From an uncultured Marvinbryantia sp. (GTDB lineage: Bacteria; Bacillota; Clostridia; Lachnospirales; Lachnospiraceae): a stretch of DNA of 64,000 nt. Below the pieces are notes generated by a model. That model saw only the letters and a program-made list of their open reading frames with translations. It made no database searches and was not told the DNA's origin. The stretch spans positions 1 through 64,000 of the forward strand of contig NZ_CAJKOX010000004.1 in NCBI RefSeq assembly GCF_905201705.1. The letters run 5' to 3'. Positions 42,609-52,002 of this stretch are shown in pieces (within the stretch, counting starts at the first letter, position 1; every line of letters starts with the position of its first letter). The translations under genes were made by a program, and so were the position numbers.

Positions 42609-43979
42609 TTATTTTGAACCACCCGCGCAGCATTCAAGCTGCACGGCGGTTTCTACGTGAACGCTCATTGGAAACTGGTCGACCGCCCGGCAGCGCTTCA
42701 GCGTGTAGCCGTTATCACACAGGATCCGCAGATCACGCGCCAGCGTAGCGCTGTCGCAGCTCACATACACTACGCGCTCCGGCCGCATCTCAATAATGGT
42801 GGAGAGCAGCGAATCGTCGCAGCCCTTGCGCGGCGGGTCGACCACGATCACCTCCGCGTGAATGCGGTGCTTCCGGTAGACCTCCGGCAGAATTTCCTCC
42901 GCTCTTCCCACAAAGAACTGCGCGTTTGCGATGCCGTTGATCTTCGCGTTGCGGCAGGCGTCGTCGATCGCCTGCGGAATGATCTCGACGCCGTACACCT
43001 GACGCGCCTTTTGCGCCAGAAACAGCGAGATCGTTCCGATGCCGCAGTACAGATCCCACACCGTCTCATTTCCGGTCAACCCGGCGTATTCCAGAGCCAG
43101 CGAATAGAGCTTTTCCGTCTGCACCGGATTCACCTGGAAAAACGAGAGCGGCGATATCTGGTAGCGGATGTTTCCAATATAATCCTCGATGTACGGTTTT
43201 CCCCAGAGAACCCGCACATCCTTTCCCATGATGACGTTCGTCTTTTCGCGGTTCGTGTTGATGGAAATACTGGTCATGTTCGGTATCTTTGTAAGCGCGT
43301 CCACCAGCTTTTCCTCCTTCGGGAGCGTGCGTCCATTTACCACGATGCACACCATCACTTCCTTCGTCGTAAAGCCGCAGCGGATCAGCACATGGCGTAC
43401 AAGCCCGCGCCCGGTCGTCTCGTCATACGGACTGACAAGCTCTTTTTCCATGTAGGAAATGATGATATTTAAAATTTCCTCATTTACCTCTGCTCCAAGG
43501 AAACACTTGCGGTTGTCAACGATGGAATGCGTGCGTCCCGCATAAAATCCGGCAACGATGCGTCCGTTTTTGTCCCTCCCGATAGGAAACTGTGCTTTGT
43601 TGCGGTAGTAAAACGGCTGCTCCATGCCGATGATCGGCTCCATCGGGATATCCGTGAATTTTCCGATGCGCTCCAGATTTTCACGCACCTTTTTCTCCTT
43701 GAACCGAAGCTGCTCCTGATAATTCATCTCCTGGATCTGACAGCCGCCGCACTGCCTTGCCACCGGGCACACCGCCGGTACCCGGAAGGGCGAGGGAGTA
43801 AGAAGCTTCATCAGACGGGCATAGCCATACGTCTTTTTCAGCTTCATGACCTTTGCCTCAATCTCATCGCCCGGTATCGTATCCTTCACAAAGAGAACCA
43901 TATCCTCCGAGCGTCCGATGCCGAAGCCCTCGGCGCTGATATCTTCGATTGTCAGTTGTACCATATCGTCTTTCTTCAT
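42609..43979 (-). CDS. 23S rRNA (uracil-C5)-methyltransferase, RlmD/RlmCD family
   Basis: This SAM-dependent enzyme makes 5-methyluridine in 23S rRNA. It has an N-terminal TRAM domain (about 1-60), the 4Fe-4S cysteine motif CPVARQCGGCQIQ, the SAM-binding VWDLYCGIGTISLFLA, DPPRKGCD, and the catalytic cysteine in VVYVSCDSATLARDL. The frame extends to a TTG at 44003, but the ATG at 43979 is preferred although its GGGAGG is 14 bases away. It gives 456 residues. Rlm substrate numbering (C, D or CD) cannot be told from sequence alone. Confidence 0.92.
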   Translation of the reverse strand: MKKDDMVQLTIEDISAEGFGIGRSEDMVLFVKDTIPGDEIEAKVMKLKKTYGYARLMKLLTPSPFRVPAVCPVARQCGGCQIQEMNYQEQLRFKEKKVRENLERIGKFTDIPMEPIIGMEQPFYYRNKAQFPIGRDKNGRIVAGFYAGRTHSIVDNRKCFLGAEVNEEILNIIISYMEKELVSPYDETTGRGLVRHVLIRCGFTTKEVMVCIVVNGRTLPKEEKLVDALTKIPNMTSISINTNREKTNVIMGKDVRVLWGKPYIEDYIGNIRYQISPLSFFQVNPVQTEKLYSLALEYAGLTGNETVWDLYCGIGTISLFLAQKARQVYGVEIIPQAIDDACRNAKINGIANAQFFVGRAEEILPEVYRKHRIHAEVIVVDPPRKGCDDSLLSTIIEMRPERVVYVSCDSATLARDLRILCDNGYTLKRCRAVDQFPMSVHVETAVQLECCAGGSK

Positions 43980-44042
43980 AGATTCTTCAAAATCCTCCCT
44001 CAACCATGCACGCTGTCCTCTCCGATCAAATCCAGCGCTATA

Positions 44043-44792
44043 TTAAACACTCAGCCGCCGCTCCATAATCCAGCCGGCCGCCAGATACATCACAACAATT
44101 TCAATAAATAATGCTCCGATCGTCAGACCGTACTGCAGCATCTCATTTGCCATGGATGCCGGAATGCATTTGTCTACAATCCAGCCGCACACCCATCCGA
44201 GCAGCAGATAAAGGATAAAGCTCACTACGCCGCTGAAGCGTCTGCCCGCCAGAACCGTCGCGGAAAGCGTGATTGCCAGATAGCCCGTCACCACCAGCAT
44301 CAGCCAGGAGACCAGGATGGAGAAAAATCCCATTGCAAGACTCTGTGCGGAAATATTGATTTCCAACTGGAGGTTAATCATCAGATCATGCAGCATATCC
44401 AGGAACTGTTTTACGCCGCCGATGTAAATGACGCCGACGGTAAAATCGATTGCAGCAAGCGCGGCAAAGCAGGCGCCGGTAAGCAGAATGGATATGCCGT
44501 TTTCGAGCACCTTTGCGCCGAGCACCTGGTAGCTGTTCGTCGGCGTGAGAAACAGCATATAACTCTGTTTGGTATTCAGGTCGCGGTGAAACACCAGAAG
44601 ACTTTCGATACCGATATACAGGATGCCGAACATAGCACAGCACAACAGACCAATAACCCCAATCGCAAGCCCTTTGTCCCAGTCGAAGAATACGCCGATG
44701 AGATAGGCGATTTCCGTGATTGCCGTGACAATCAGAAGAATAAATTTAGAAAACATTGTCTTGCGCAGTTCGTATTTCATTAATTTCAGCAT
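44043..44792 (-). CDS. ABC-2 type transporter membrane subunit
   Basis: The 249-residue protein has about six membrane segments and resembles the permease subunits of YtrA-linked ABC exporters. It overlaps the ATPase gene by seven bases. With the GntR/YtrA regulator and ATPase it forms a three-gene operon; related operons respond to cell-wall antibiotics or lantibiotics. The exported substrate is unknown. Confidence 0.85.
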   Translation of the reverse strand: MLKLMKYELRKTMFSKFILLIVTAITEIAYLIGVFFDWDKGLAIGVIGLLCCAMFGILYIGIESLLVFHRDLNTKQSYMLFLTPTNSYQVLGAKVLENGISILLTGACFAALAAIDFTVGVIYIGGVKQFLDMLHDLMINLQLEINISAQSLAMGFFSILVSWLMLVVTGYLAITLSATVLAGRRFSGVVSFILYLLLGWVCGWIVDKCIPASMANEMLQYGLTIGALFIEIVVMYLAAGWIMERRLSV

Positions 44793-45493
44793 GTCGCTTC
44801 CCCTCCATGTCCATAAATTTCACGGTACAGATCTACCACGGATTTTCCGCGCTCCTCGCGCAGCTCCTCCACGCCGACCATTTCCACCAAGTGACTTTCT
44901 TTCATAAAGATAGCGGAATCCACCACCTTTTCCAGCTCATCGACCAGATGACTTGAGATCACCAGCGTGGTGTCCTCGCCCGCCGACTCCAGCACGCTGC
45001 GGATAATCTCATCGCGCGCCAGCAGGTCGATGCCGTTGAGCGGCTCATCCAGAAGGTATACCTTTGCTTTTCTCGCCATGGTAACGGCTATTTTCAGCTT
45101 CGCCATCATACCGGAGGAAAGGCTTTTCGTCTTCATCTCCGGCGAAAGCTCCATCCGTCCGATCAGACGCTCGTAGTTTTCCATGGAAAAGTCCTCGAAA
45201 AAGTCGTTGTAATATTGGCCAACGTCCTTTATCGTCATCCAGTTGTAAAAATACGGCTCCGTGGACATGTAAGCGACCTCCCGGCGGCTCTTCGGACCGA
45301 CCGGCTCTCCATTGTACAAGAAGCCCCCGCTGCTCGGCTTTACCAGCCCGACCGCCATTTTCATCAGCGTGGTCTTTCCGCTTCCGTTCGGACCAAGCAT
45401 CGCGTAGATTTTGCCCGGTTCCAGCTTAAAGGAAACATTGTCTACCGCCGCTTTTCTTCCATAAAGCTTTGTGATTTCCCTGCATTCTAACAT
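44786..45493 (-). CDS. ABC transporter ATPase (YtrA-operon type)
   Basis: This 235-residue ATPase has Walker A GPNGSGKTT, signature LSSGMMAKLKIAVTMARK, Walker B VYLLDEPLNGIDLLARDE and H-loop VISSHLVDELE. The LSSGM variant of the signature is typical of BcrA/YtrB-like exporters. A GGAGA site precedes its ATG, and it follows the regulator gene by about 30 bases. Confidence 0.93.
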   Translation of the reverse strand: MLECREITKLYGRKAAVDNVSFKLEPGKIYAMLGPNGSGKTTLMKMAVGLVKPSSGGFLYNGEPVGPKSRREVAYMSTEPYFYNWMTIKDVGQYYNDFFEDFSMENYERLIGRMELSPEMKTKSLSSGMMAKLKIAVTMARKAKVYLLDEPLNGIDLLARDEIIRSVLESAGEDTTLVISSHLVDELEKVVDSAIFMKESHLVEMVGVEELREERGKSVVDLYREIYGHGGEATC

Positions 45494-45522
45494 ATTTATT
45501 CTCTCCTTCTTTTAATTGTTGT

Positions 45523-45906
45523 CTACTGCACTTTGCCGCCCGCAGCTTCCGTTTTTGCCTGGTAGCGCCCGAGCAGCTCCACCGCCTCTTCCCTGGAGAT
45601 TCCAAGACGCTTCATTCCCCCCAGAAATTGGCTGATAAGGTCACCTGCCATTTCTTCTTTCATCTGTGCCGCCTTTTCCTTATCCTCCGTCACAAAGGTT
45701 CCCATGCCGCGTTTTGTAAAGCATACCCCCTCGCTCTCCAGCTCCTTGTACACTCTGCCTGCCGTATTGGGGTTGATGGTATACTGGATCGCAAGATCGC
45801 GGACAGACGGCATCTTCTCGCCAAGCGCGAGCCTTCCGGCGACAATATCATGCTTGATAGCCGTCATCACCTGTAAATAAATAGGGAGTGCCGGATTGTA
45901 GTCCAT
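45523..45906 (-). CDS. GntR-family regulator, YtrA type
   Basis: The 127-residue protein is a winged helix (1-75) with IYLQVMTAIKHDIVAGRLALGEKMPSVRDLA and NTAGRVYKELESEGV, plus a short C-terminal helix, the small YtrA layout without a ligand domain. YtrA proteins repress their own ABC operon. GGAGG lies five bases before the ATG. The promoter upstream is overlapped by an inverted repeat matching this role. Confidence 0.93.
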   Translation of the reverse strand: MDYNPALPIYLQVMTAIKHDIVAGRLALGEKMPSVRDLAIQYTINPNTAGRVYKELESEGVCFTKRGMGTFVTEDKEKAAQMKEEMAGDLISQFLGGMKRLGISREEAVELLGRYQAKTEAAGGKVQ

Positions 45907-45933
45907 AATTTCCTCCTTCTTTTAAGTGTATCT

Positions 45934-45955
45934 GTGCACTAGATATATAGTACAC
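45934..45955. promoter_or_regulatory. candidate YtrA operator
   Basis: GTGCACTA, six-base gap, TAGTACAC: arms perfect except one C/A pair. It covers the -10 box of the operon promoter, as expected for autorepression. Confidence 0.7.
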
Positions 45956-45975
45956 TAAGTTGCTAGATATGTCAA
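45947..45975 (-). promoter_or_regulatory. promoter of the YtrA-ABC operon
   Basis: On the minus strand TTGACA (45975-45970), 17-base spacer, TACTAT (45952-45947). Confidence 0.75.
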
Positions 45976-46121
45976 TAGTCTTTTTTAATATTCTAAACAA
46001 AAAAAGAGACATGCGGATAAAAATCTGCATATCTCTCATTTGACTTTCTGCTATTTTTCGTGCTCAGATTTTACAGCAGCAGGCTCCCGCATCAGTCCTT
46101 GCAGTTTCCCTGCCACGCCTG

Positions 46122-47066
46122 TCAGCGGCTTGTCCTGCGCACGTTTGAATCAAAAATGCGGTTAAATCCAAGCCAGCCATTATTGTCGCCCGCGCCTTTG
46201 ATGATCTCCTTAAAAGATTCCAGCTTGGCGTCGGTGTTGTCCGCCATGGTCAGCGCCACCGCCTCGATCAGCGCCGGCTTTTTGGGCGAACCGTACTCCA
46301 GCTCCCCGTGGTGAGCGAGGATGCAGTGGCACAACTCCGCGGAAAGGCGCTTCGGGAAATTCGGGATGCGGCGGATGCTCGCGCGCACCAGCTCGGTTCC
46401 CATGTAAATATGTCCGAGAAGCTGCCCGTCGTCCGTGTAGTCATTTTCCGGGAACACGGAAAGCTCCTTCATTTTCCCGATGTCATGAAATGCCGCCGCT
46501 GTCAGCAGAAGGTCGCGGTTCAGATCAGGGTACTGTCTGCAGTAAAAGTCGCAGAGCTTCACCACTCCGAGCGTATGCTCCAAAAGCCCTCCCACAAAGC
46601 CGTGATGCACCGCTTTTGCAGCGGAGTGGAACTTAAACGCCTTCTCAAACGCCTCGTTATTCTCAAAATACATGGCGAGAAGCTGCTCCAGATACGGATT
46701 CTGCACCGTGCCAAGGATCTGCTTCAGCTCGCCGTACATTTCGTCCACGTCTTTTTCGGAAACCGGAAGGTAATCCTGCGGTTCGTACTCGCCCTCCTGC
46801 GCTCTGCGGACGCGCTTGATGGAAAGCTGCAGCGCACCCTGGAAGTTGCTCACATCTCCCACGACGTCCACGTAATCCATCGCCTCAAATTCCTCTATGC
46901 CGCCCGAATTCGGCTCCCATATTTTCGCATCGATGGTGCCGGTCTTATCCTGCAGGATCACGTTTTCATACGGCTTGCCGTTCTTCGTCATTGCCGCCTG
47001 CTTGTACTTGCACAGATAAATATCGCTGATACGGTCTCCCTCTTTAAAATTGCCGATAAATTTCAT
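46122..47066 (-). CDS. yhaM: 3'-5' exoribonuclease YhaM family (OB fold + HD)
   Basis: The 314-residue protein has an N-terminal OB-fold (about 1-95, YLCKYKQAAMTKNGKPYENVILQDKTG) and an HD phosphohydrolase-type nuclease domain (about 150-290): H in LLEHTLGVV, HD in AAAFHDIGKMKEL, and ILAHHGELE. YhaM degrades RNA and short DNA from the 3' end with Mn2+. It is divergent from mutS2. Its upstream region holds hairpin CCTCCGC/GCGGAGG at 47124-47142. Confidence 0.92.
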   Translation of the reverse strand: MKFIGNFKEGDRISDIYLCKYKQAAMTKNGKPYENVILQDKTGTIDAKIWEPNSGGIEEFEAMDYVDVVGDVSNFQGALQLSIKRVRRAQEGEYEPQDYLPVSEKDVDEMYGELKQILGTVQNPYLEQLLAMYFENNEAFEKAFKFHSAAKAVHHGFVGGLLEHTLGVVKLCDFYCRQYPDLNRDLLLTAAAFHDIGKMKELSVFPENDYTDDGQLLGHIYMGTELVRASIRRIPNFPKRLSAELCHCILAHHGELEYGSPKKPALIEAVALTMADNTDAKLESFKEIIKGAGDNNGWLGFNRIFDSNVRRTSR

Positions 47067-47288
47067 ATAAATTGCTCCTCATTCTATCTTCACAAAATCA
47101 CAGTTTCTGTTTTATGTACGGTTCCTCCGCAGCACGCGGAGGCTCCTTCGGAGCTATTATACTAAAACCGCCCGCCAATAACAAGATAAATTTGCAGATT
47201 GCCTTATTATGTGATAAACTAATGTTACTGTGCACTCCGTTCACAGCAAACCAGAGTTTCACTGTTTATACGCAATAAGGAGGTTTTC

Positions 47289-49667
47289 ATGAACACAAAA
47301 GTGCTGAAAACATTAGAATATCATAAAATCATCGACCGTCTGACGGAGCTTGCCGGTTCCGTGCTCGGAAAGGAGCTTTGCAAAAATCTGCTGCCCTCCT
47401 CCGACATCGAAGAGATCCGTATGCTGCAGGCGGAGACCAGCCTGGCGCTGGCCATGCTCTACCAGAAGGGACATGTCTCCTTCTCCGGTATCACCGACAT
47501 CCGCGGCTCGCTGAAGCGTCTGGAGGTCGGAAGCATTCTCGGTCCGTCCGAGCTGCTTGCCATTTGCCATCTTCTTGAGGTCTGCAGCCGCGTAAAGGCT
47601 TACTCCCGCAAGGAAAACACCGACGCAGAGCCAAGCACCCTGGACGTGATGTTTGACGCGCTGCAGCCGCTCACACCGGTTGCAAATGAGATCCGCCGCT
47701 GCCTGCCCTCCGAGGAGGAGGTCAGCGACGACGCAAGCCCCACGCTTCGCAGCATCCGCCGCGCAATGCGCCAGATGAACGACAAGGTACACGCCCAGCT
47801 CAATTCCATGGTAAACGGTTCCTCGCGCACCTATCTGCAGGACGCCGTCATCACCATGCGAAACGGGCGCTACTGCCTGCCGGTAAAAGCAGAATACCGC
47901 GGACAGGTGCAGGGCATGATCCACGACCAGTCCTCCACCGGCTCCACGCTGTTCATCGAACCGATGGCAGTCATTAAATTGAATAACGAGCTGCGCGAGC
48001 TGGAAATCAGGGAAGAAAAAGAAATTGAAGTGATCCTCGCAAATTTAAGCGGGCAGGCAGGCGCCGAGCTGGAAGCCCTGGAGAGCGATCTTACGCTGCT
48101 CACAAAGCTGGATTTTATTTTTGCACGCGCACAGCTTTCCAAATCCTATAACGGCAGCGAGCCGGTCTTAAACGACAAAGGCATCATCAACATCAAGAAG
48201 GGACGTCACCCGCTGCTCGATAAAAAGAAGGTCGTTCCCATCGACATCCGTCTTGGAAAAGAATTCGACCAGCTTATCATCACCGGCCCGAACACCGGCG
48301 GAAAAACGGTTTCTCTGAAAACCGTAGGGCTGTTCACACTGATGGGGCAGTCCGGTCTGCACATTCCGGCGTTCGACCAGTCGGAGCTTGCTGTTTTTGA
48401 GGAGGTATTCGCGGATATCGGCGACGAGCAGAGCATCGAGCAGAGCCTCAGTACCTTCTCGGCGCATATGACAAATATTGTATCTATTTTAAATGAAGCA
48501 AACGAGCGCTCGCTGGTGCTCTTCGACGAGCTGTGCGCCGGGACCGATCCGACGGAGGGCGCCGCGCTTGCTATCTCTGTGCTTTCAAACCTGCACCGCG
48601 CGGGCATCCGCACAATGGCAACCACGCACTACAGTGAGCTGAAGGTTTATGCGCTCTCCACCCCCGGCGTAGAAAATGGCTGCTGCGAATTTAATGTCGA
48701 AACTCTGTGCCCCACCTATCGCCTTCTGATCGGCATTCCCGGCAAGAGCAACGCATTTGCCATCTCCGCAAAGCTCGGATTGTCGGAATATATTATTGAA
48801 GAAGCGCGCGGGCAGCTCTCCCAACAGGATGAGGATTTCGAATCGCTCATCAGCGACCTGGAGACAAGCCGCGTGACGATCGAGCGCGAGCGCGAAGAGA
48901 TCAATCATTATAAAGACGAGATCGAGCGGCTGAAAAAACGGCTGGAGCAGAAGCAGGAAACGCTGGATGCAAGCCGCGAGCGCATTCTGCGCGAGGCAAA
49001 CGAGCAGGCGCACGCGATTCTGCGCGAGGCGAAGGAATACGCCGACACGACCATCAAAAACTTCAACAAATTCGGGAAACAGGGCATTGACTCCAGAGCG
49101 ATGGAGCAGGAGCGCTCCCGTCTGCGCGAGAAAATGTCCTCCGTAGAAAAAAATATGACGCTGAAAGCACAGCGCGCACCGTCGAAGGAGCTTCAGCCAA
49201 AAGATCTGCACCTCGGCGACAGCGTGCGTGTGCTGAGCATGAACTTAAAGGGAATCGTCAGCACGCTTCCGGACGCAAAGGGAAATCTCTTCGTACAGAT
49301 GGGCATTCTGCGCTCGCAGGTAAATATTAAGGATCTGGAAAAAATCGCCGACATCGAGGCAGCGACGCCCTACAAGCGTCAGACTGGCAGCGGAAAAATC
49401 AGAATGTCGAAATCCGCTTCCGTTGGCATCGAGATCAATCTGCTCGGAAAGACTACCGACGAGGCGATCGCTGAGCTGGACAAATACCTGGACGACGCCT
49501 ACCTCTCCCACATGCCGAGCGTGCGCATCGTACACGGAAAGGGAACAGGGGCGCTTCGAAAAGCGGTACACAATTATCTGCGCCGCCAGAAGCATGTGGA
49601 ATCCTACCGGCTCGGAGAATTTGGGGAAGGAGACGCCGGGGTGACAATTGTGACTTTCAAAAATTAA
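47289..49667 (+). CDS. mutS2: MutS2 (endonuclease / ribosome collision factor)
   Basis: The 792-residue protein has the MutS core, Walker A in ITGPNTGGKTVSLKT near 333, LFDELCAGTDPTEG, ATTHYSELKVYA, a long coiled coil (about 515-640), a KOW-like segment (LGDSVRVLSMNLKG) and a C-terminal Smr nuclease domain (about 710-792) with LLGKTTDEAI and VHGKGTGALRKAV. MutS2 suppresses homologous recombination and splits collided ribosomes. GGAGG lies six bases before the ATG. It leads the two-gene plus-strand unit with the response regulator. Confidence 0.96.
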   Translation: MNTKVLKTLEYHKIIDRLTELAGSVLGKELCKNLLPSSDIEEIRMLQAETSLALAMLYQKGHVSFSGITDIRGSLKRLEVGSILGPSELLAICHLLEVCSRVKAYSRKENTDAEPSTLDVMFDALQPLTPVANEIRRCLPSEEEVSDDASPTLRSIRRAMRQMNDKVHAQLNSMVNGSSRTYLQDAVITMRNGRYCLPVKAEYRGQVQGMIHDQSSTGSTLFIEPMAVIKLNNELRELEIREEKEIEVILANLSGQAGAELEALESDLTLLTKLDFIFARAQLSKSYNGSEPVLNDKGIINIKKGRHPLLDKKKVVPIDIRLGKEFDQLIITGPNTGGKTVSLKTVGLFTLMGQSGLHIPAFDQSELAVFEEVFADIGDEQSIEQSLSTFSAHMTNIVSILNEANERSLVLFDELCAGTDPTEGAALAISVLSNLHRAGIRTMATTHYSELKVYALSTPGVENGCCEFNVETLCPTYRLLIGIPGKSNAFAISAKLGLSEYIIEEARGQLSQQDEDFESLISDLETSRVTIEREREEINHYKDEIERLKKRLEQKQETLDASRERILREANEQAHAILREAKEYADTTIKNFNKFGKQGIDSRAMEQERSRLREKMSSVEKNMTLKAQRAPSKELQPKDLHLGDSVRVLSMNLKGIVSTLPDAKGNLFVQMGILRSQVNIKDLEKIADIEAATPYKRQTGSGKIRMSKSASVGIEINLLGKTTDEAIAELDKYLDDAYLSHMPSVRIVHGKGTGALRKAVHNYLRRQKHVESYRLGEFGEGDAGVTIVTFKN

Positions 49668-49679
49668 CAGGAGGTAAGC

Positions 49680-50393
49680 ATGAACAGCCCACAAAAACTG
49701 ATGCTTGTGGAACAGGATATACAAACTGCCCGCACGCTGCGGGATGCTTTAAAAACCGGATTTTCAGAGGTGCAGGTGGCTTTTGACGGAGCCACCGCCG
49801 CCAGAGAGCTTGCCGCACGGCAGGCAGATTTTATCGTGGTGGACAAGGACACCGTACCGCGCATTGATTATGCCGATCTTTTCCGGGAGCTGCGCCCGGC
49901 CGGGAGCACGCCGCTGCTGGTTCTTTCCAGCAGCAGGGATGTGCTGGAAAGGGTGCGGGCGCTGGACGCCGGAGCGGATGATTTTCTGGAAAAGCCGATT
50001 GACACGCGCGAGCTGATTTCCAGAATCCACGCCATCTGGCGCCGCACGCTGACGCCGCCGCCCACCGCTGCGAAGCGGTCGCTCCCGAAATATGTGGAAT
50101 ATCCGCAGCTTATCATCAGCCTTTCCAATTATAGCGTGACCTGCGATGGCGAGACAGTGGACATGCCGCCCAAAGAGCTGGAGCTGCTTTACTTCCTGGC
50201 ATCAGCTCCCAATCAGGTGTTCACGCGCGAACAGCTCCTCGACCATGTCTGGGGCTACGATTACATCGGGGACGCCCGGACGATCGACGTACATATCAAA
50301 CGCATCCGCGAAAAAATAAAAGACCATGAAACATGGTCTTTGGATACGGTATGGGGCGTCGGCTATAAATTCCGCGCGGCAGAAGCGCTGTAA
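49680..50393 (+). CDS. orphan OmpR-family response regulator with altered acidic pocket
   Basis: The 237-residue protein has a receiver (1-120) and a winged-helix output (about 140-232; ELELLYFLASAPNQVFTREQLL, DVHIKRIREKI, VWGVGYKF). The phospho-site D55 (VVDKDTVP) and lysine (DDFLEKP) are kept, but the acidic pair normally read as DD is E11-Q12-D13 and the switch Thr/Ser lies in LSSSRD. It may be weakly or atypically phosphorylated. No kinase is adjacent; it follows mutS2 by 12 bases. Confidence 0.87.
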   Translation: MNSPQKLMLVEQDIQTARTLRDALKTGFSEVQVAFDGATAARELAARQADFIVVDKDTVPRIDYADLFRELRPAGSTPLLVLSSSRDVLERVRALDAGADDFLEKPIDTRELISRIHAIWRRTLTPPPTAAKRSLPKYVEYPQLIISLSNYSVTCDGETVDMPPKELELLYFLASAPNQVFTREQLLDHVWGYDYIGDARTIDVHIKRIREKIKDHETWSLDTVWGVGYKFRAAEAL

Positions 50394-50455
50394 AATATGC
50401 ATTCCCTGCGTCAGTATCCTTTCGCGCCGGTCTGTGCAAAACTCTGCCGCCCATT

Positions 50456-50956
50456 TTACCTCCAGTCGTATTTTGTGAGGTGCCCAGTCAGCTCCATCTG
50501 AGCGAACCGGTTCTGACGCAGAGCCTCGTAGAGTACGATCGCCACCGCATTGCTTAAATTTAAAGAGCGCGTCTCCCCGATCATCGGAATGCGCACTGCC
50601 GTCTCCTGATGCTCCAGAAGGATTTCCTCCGGAATGCCGGCGCTCTCTTTCCCAAACATCAGATAACAGTCCGGCTCATAATGCACCTCTGTGTAGGTCT
50701 GCGGCGCTTTCGTCGTTGCCATGTAGATTTTCGCTCCCGGATTTTTCTCCAGAAATTCCTCGAAATCAAGATAACGCGTGACATCAAGCTCCTTCCAGTA
50801 ATCCATCCCTGCCCGTTTGATCGCCTTTTCACTCAGGCTGAAGCCAAGCGGCTCGATCAGATGCAGCCGCGCTCCGGTCGCCACGCAGGTTCTGCCGATA
50901 TTCCCTGTGTTTGACGGAATTTCCGGCTCAAATAATACAATATTCAACCTGCTCAT
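50456..50956 (-). CDS. trmL: tRNA (cytidine/uridine-34 2'-O)-methyltransferase TrmL
   Basis: This 166-residue SPOUT methyltransferase modifies the wobble base of tRNA-Leu. The trefoil-knot motifs are FEPEIPSNTGNIGRTC, MFGKESAGIPEEIL and IPMIGETRSLNLSNAVAIVLYE. Its start overlaps the stop of the AIR-synthase-like gene by four bases, so the two are coupled. Confidence 0.95.
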   Translation of the reverse strand: MSRLNIVLFEPEIPSNTGNIGRTCVATGARLHLIEPLGFSLSEKAIKRAGMDYWKELDVTRYLDFEEFLEKNPGAKIYMATTKAPQTYTEVHYEPDCYLMFGKESAGIPEEILLEHQETAVRIPMIGETRSLNLSNAVAIVLYEALRQNRFAQMELTGHLTKYDWR

Positions 50957-51975
50957 AACATGCCTCTCTCCTTCCAGATCTCATCCTGCGCGGGACGATC
51001 GAGAAAACGCCGCTCCTCGCCGTTTATCAGTATCCGGTCGTTGGACTCTGTCAGCTTTCCAATAATTGCCGCCGGAATACCGTGCCCCGCAAGCTCCATT
51101 TCCACCCGCCGTCCGTCCGGTGCCGCGATCAGAAGCGCGCCGCCCGAAAGCAGGCAGTAGGGATGACAGCCAAAATATTCACAGATCTCAATCGTCTCCT
51201 GGCGGATAGGGATTTTTCGAAGCTCCGCTGTCAGGCCGCACTTTGCGCCCTCACACAACTCCCACAGTGCTCCAAAAATGCCGCCCTGCGAAGCGTCGTG
51301 CAGCGCCGCCGCGCCGCAGTCCTTTGCAATGCGCGCCGCCTGCAGAATGCTGATGCTTTTCCCGAAGCTCTTCGCCTGCTCCACAAATGTCACTGGGAAC
51401 CGCTTCTTTAATTCCTCTTCGTGCGCCCATGCAAGCAGCGCCGTCCCCTCGCGCCCGATCGTGCCTGCCACCAGAAGATCCATGCCGGGCAAAGCATTTT
51501 TCGCACAAAGTACAGCGTCCGCATCAGTCCCGGCATCTGCCGCACGCCCGGCGTCTACGGTTCCAAGCGCCGTCACCGTCAGCACGGGAAGCTTCACTGC
51601 CGGATTTACCTCCGTATGCCCGCCGGCGATCTGTATTTTTAATTCTTTGCAGACGGCTTCCGCCTCCCGCATGATTTCTTTTAAAAGCGCTTCCTCCGCT
51701 TCCCTGGGCAGCAGCACAGTCAGAAGCGCCGCCGTCGGCTCCGCGCCGGAGCACCCCAGATTATTTACCGCATGTTCCACGGCAAAACGCACCTTTTTTA
51801 TGGTATCCAGCATCGCAGGATGCACAGAACAGGAAACGGCAGATTTCTCTGCCGTTAAAATGACTGCGCAATCACCGCCGCTTTCGGCGCCCTGCAACAC
51901 TGCCGGATGCGTGCCTGTACATTGCTTCAAAACGGAACGCTTTAAAACTGATTCCGAAATTTTTCCTGTTTTCAT
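50953..51975 (-). CDS. AIR-synthase-related (PurM/HypE-fold) protein
   Basis: The 340-residue protein has the PurM/SelD/HypE two-domain fold: an N-terminal ATP-binding part with AVNNLGCSGAEPTAAL and AGGHTEV, and a C-terminal part with HDASQGGIFGALWEL and GGALLIAAP. It lacks neighbouring hyp, sel or pur genes. A similar 'AIR synthase related protein' is common in Lachnospiraceae, with no known reaction. Coupling to trmL could hint at RNA modification, but this is only inference. Confidence 0.82.
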   Translation of the reverse strand: MKTGKISESVLKRSVLKQCTGTHPAVLQGAESGGDCAVILTAEKSAVSCSVHPAMLDTIKKVRFAVEHAVNNLGCSGAEPTAALLTVLLPREAEEALLKEIMREAEAVCKELKIQIAGGHTEVNPAVKLPVLTVTALGTVDAGRAADAGTDADAVLCAKNALPGMDLLVAGTIGREGTALLAWAHEEELKKRFPVTFVEQAKSFGKSISILQAARIAKDCGAAALHDASQGGIFGALWELCEGAKCGLTAELRKIPIRQETIEICEYFGCHPYCLLSGGALLIAAPDGRRVEMELAGHGIPAAIIGKLTESNDRILINGEERRFLDRPAQDEIWKERGML

Positions 51976-52002
51976 ACTTTTTCTCTCTTTAATCTGAATT
52001 TC

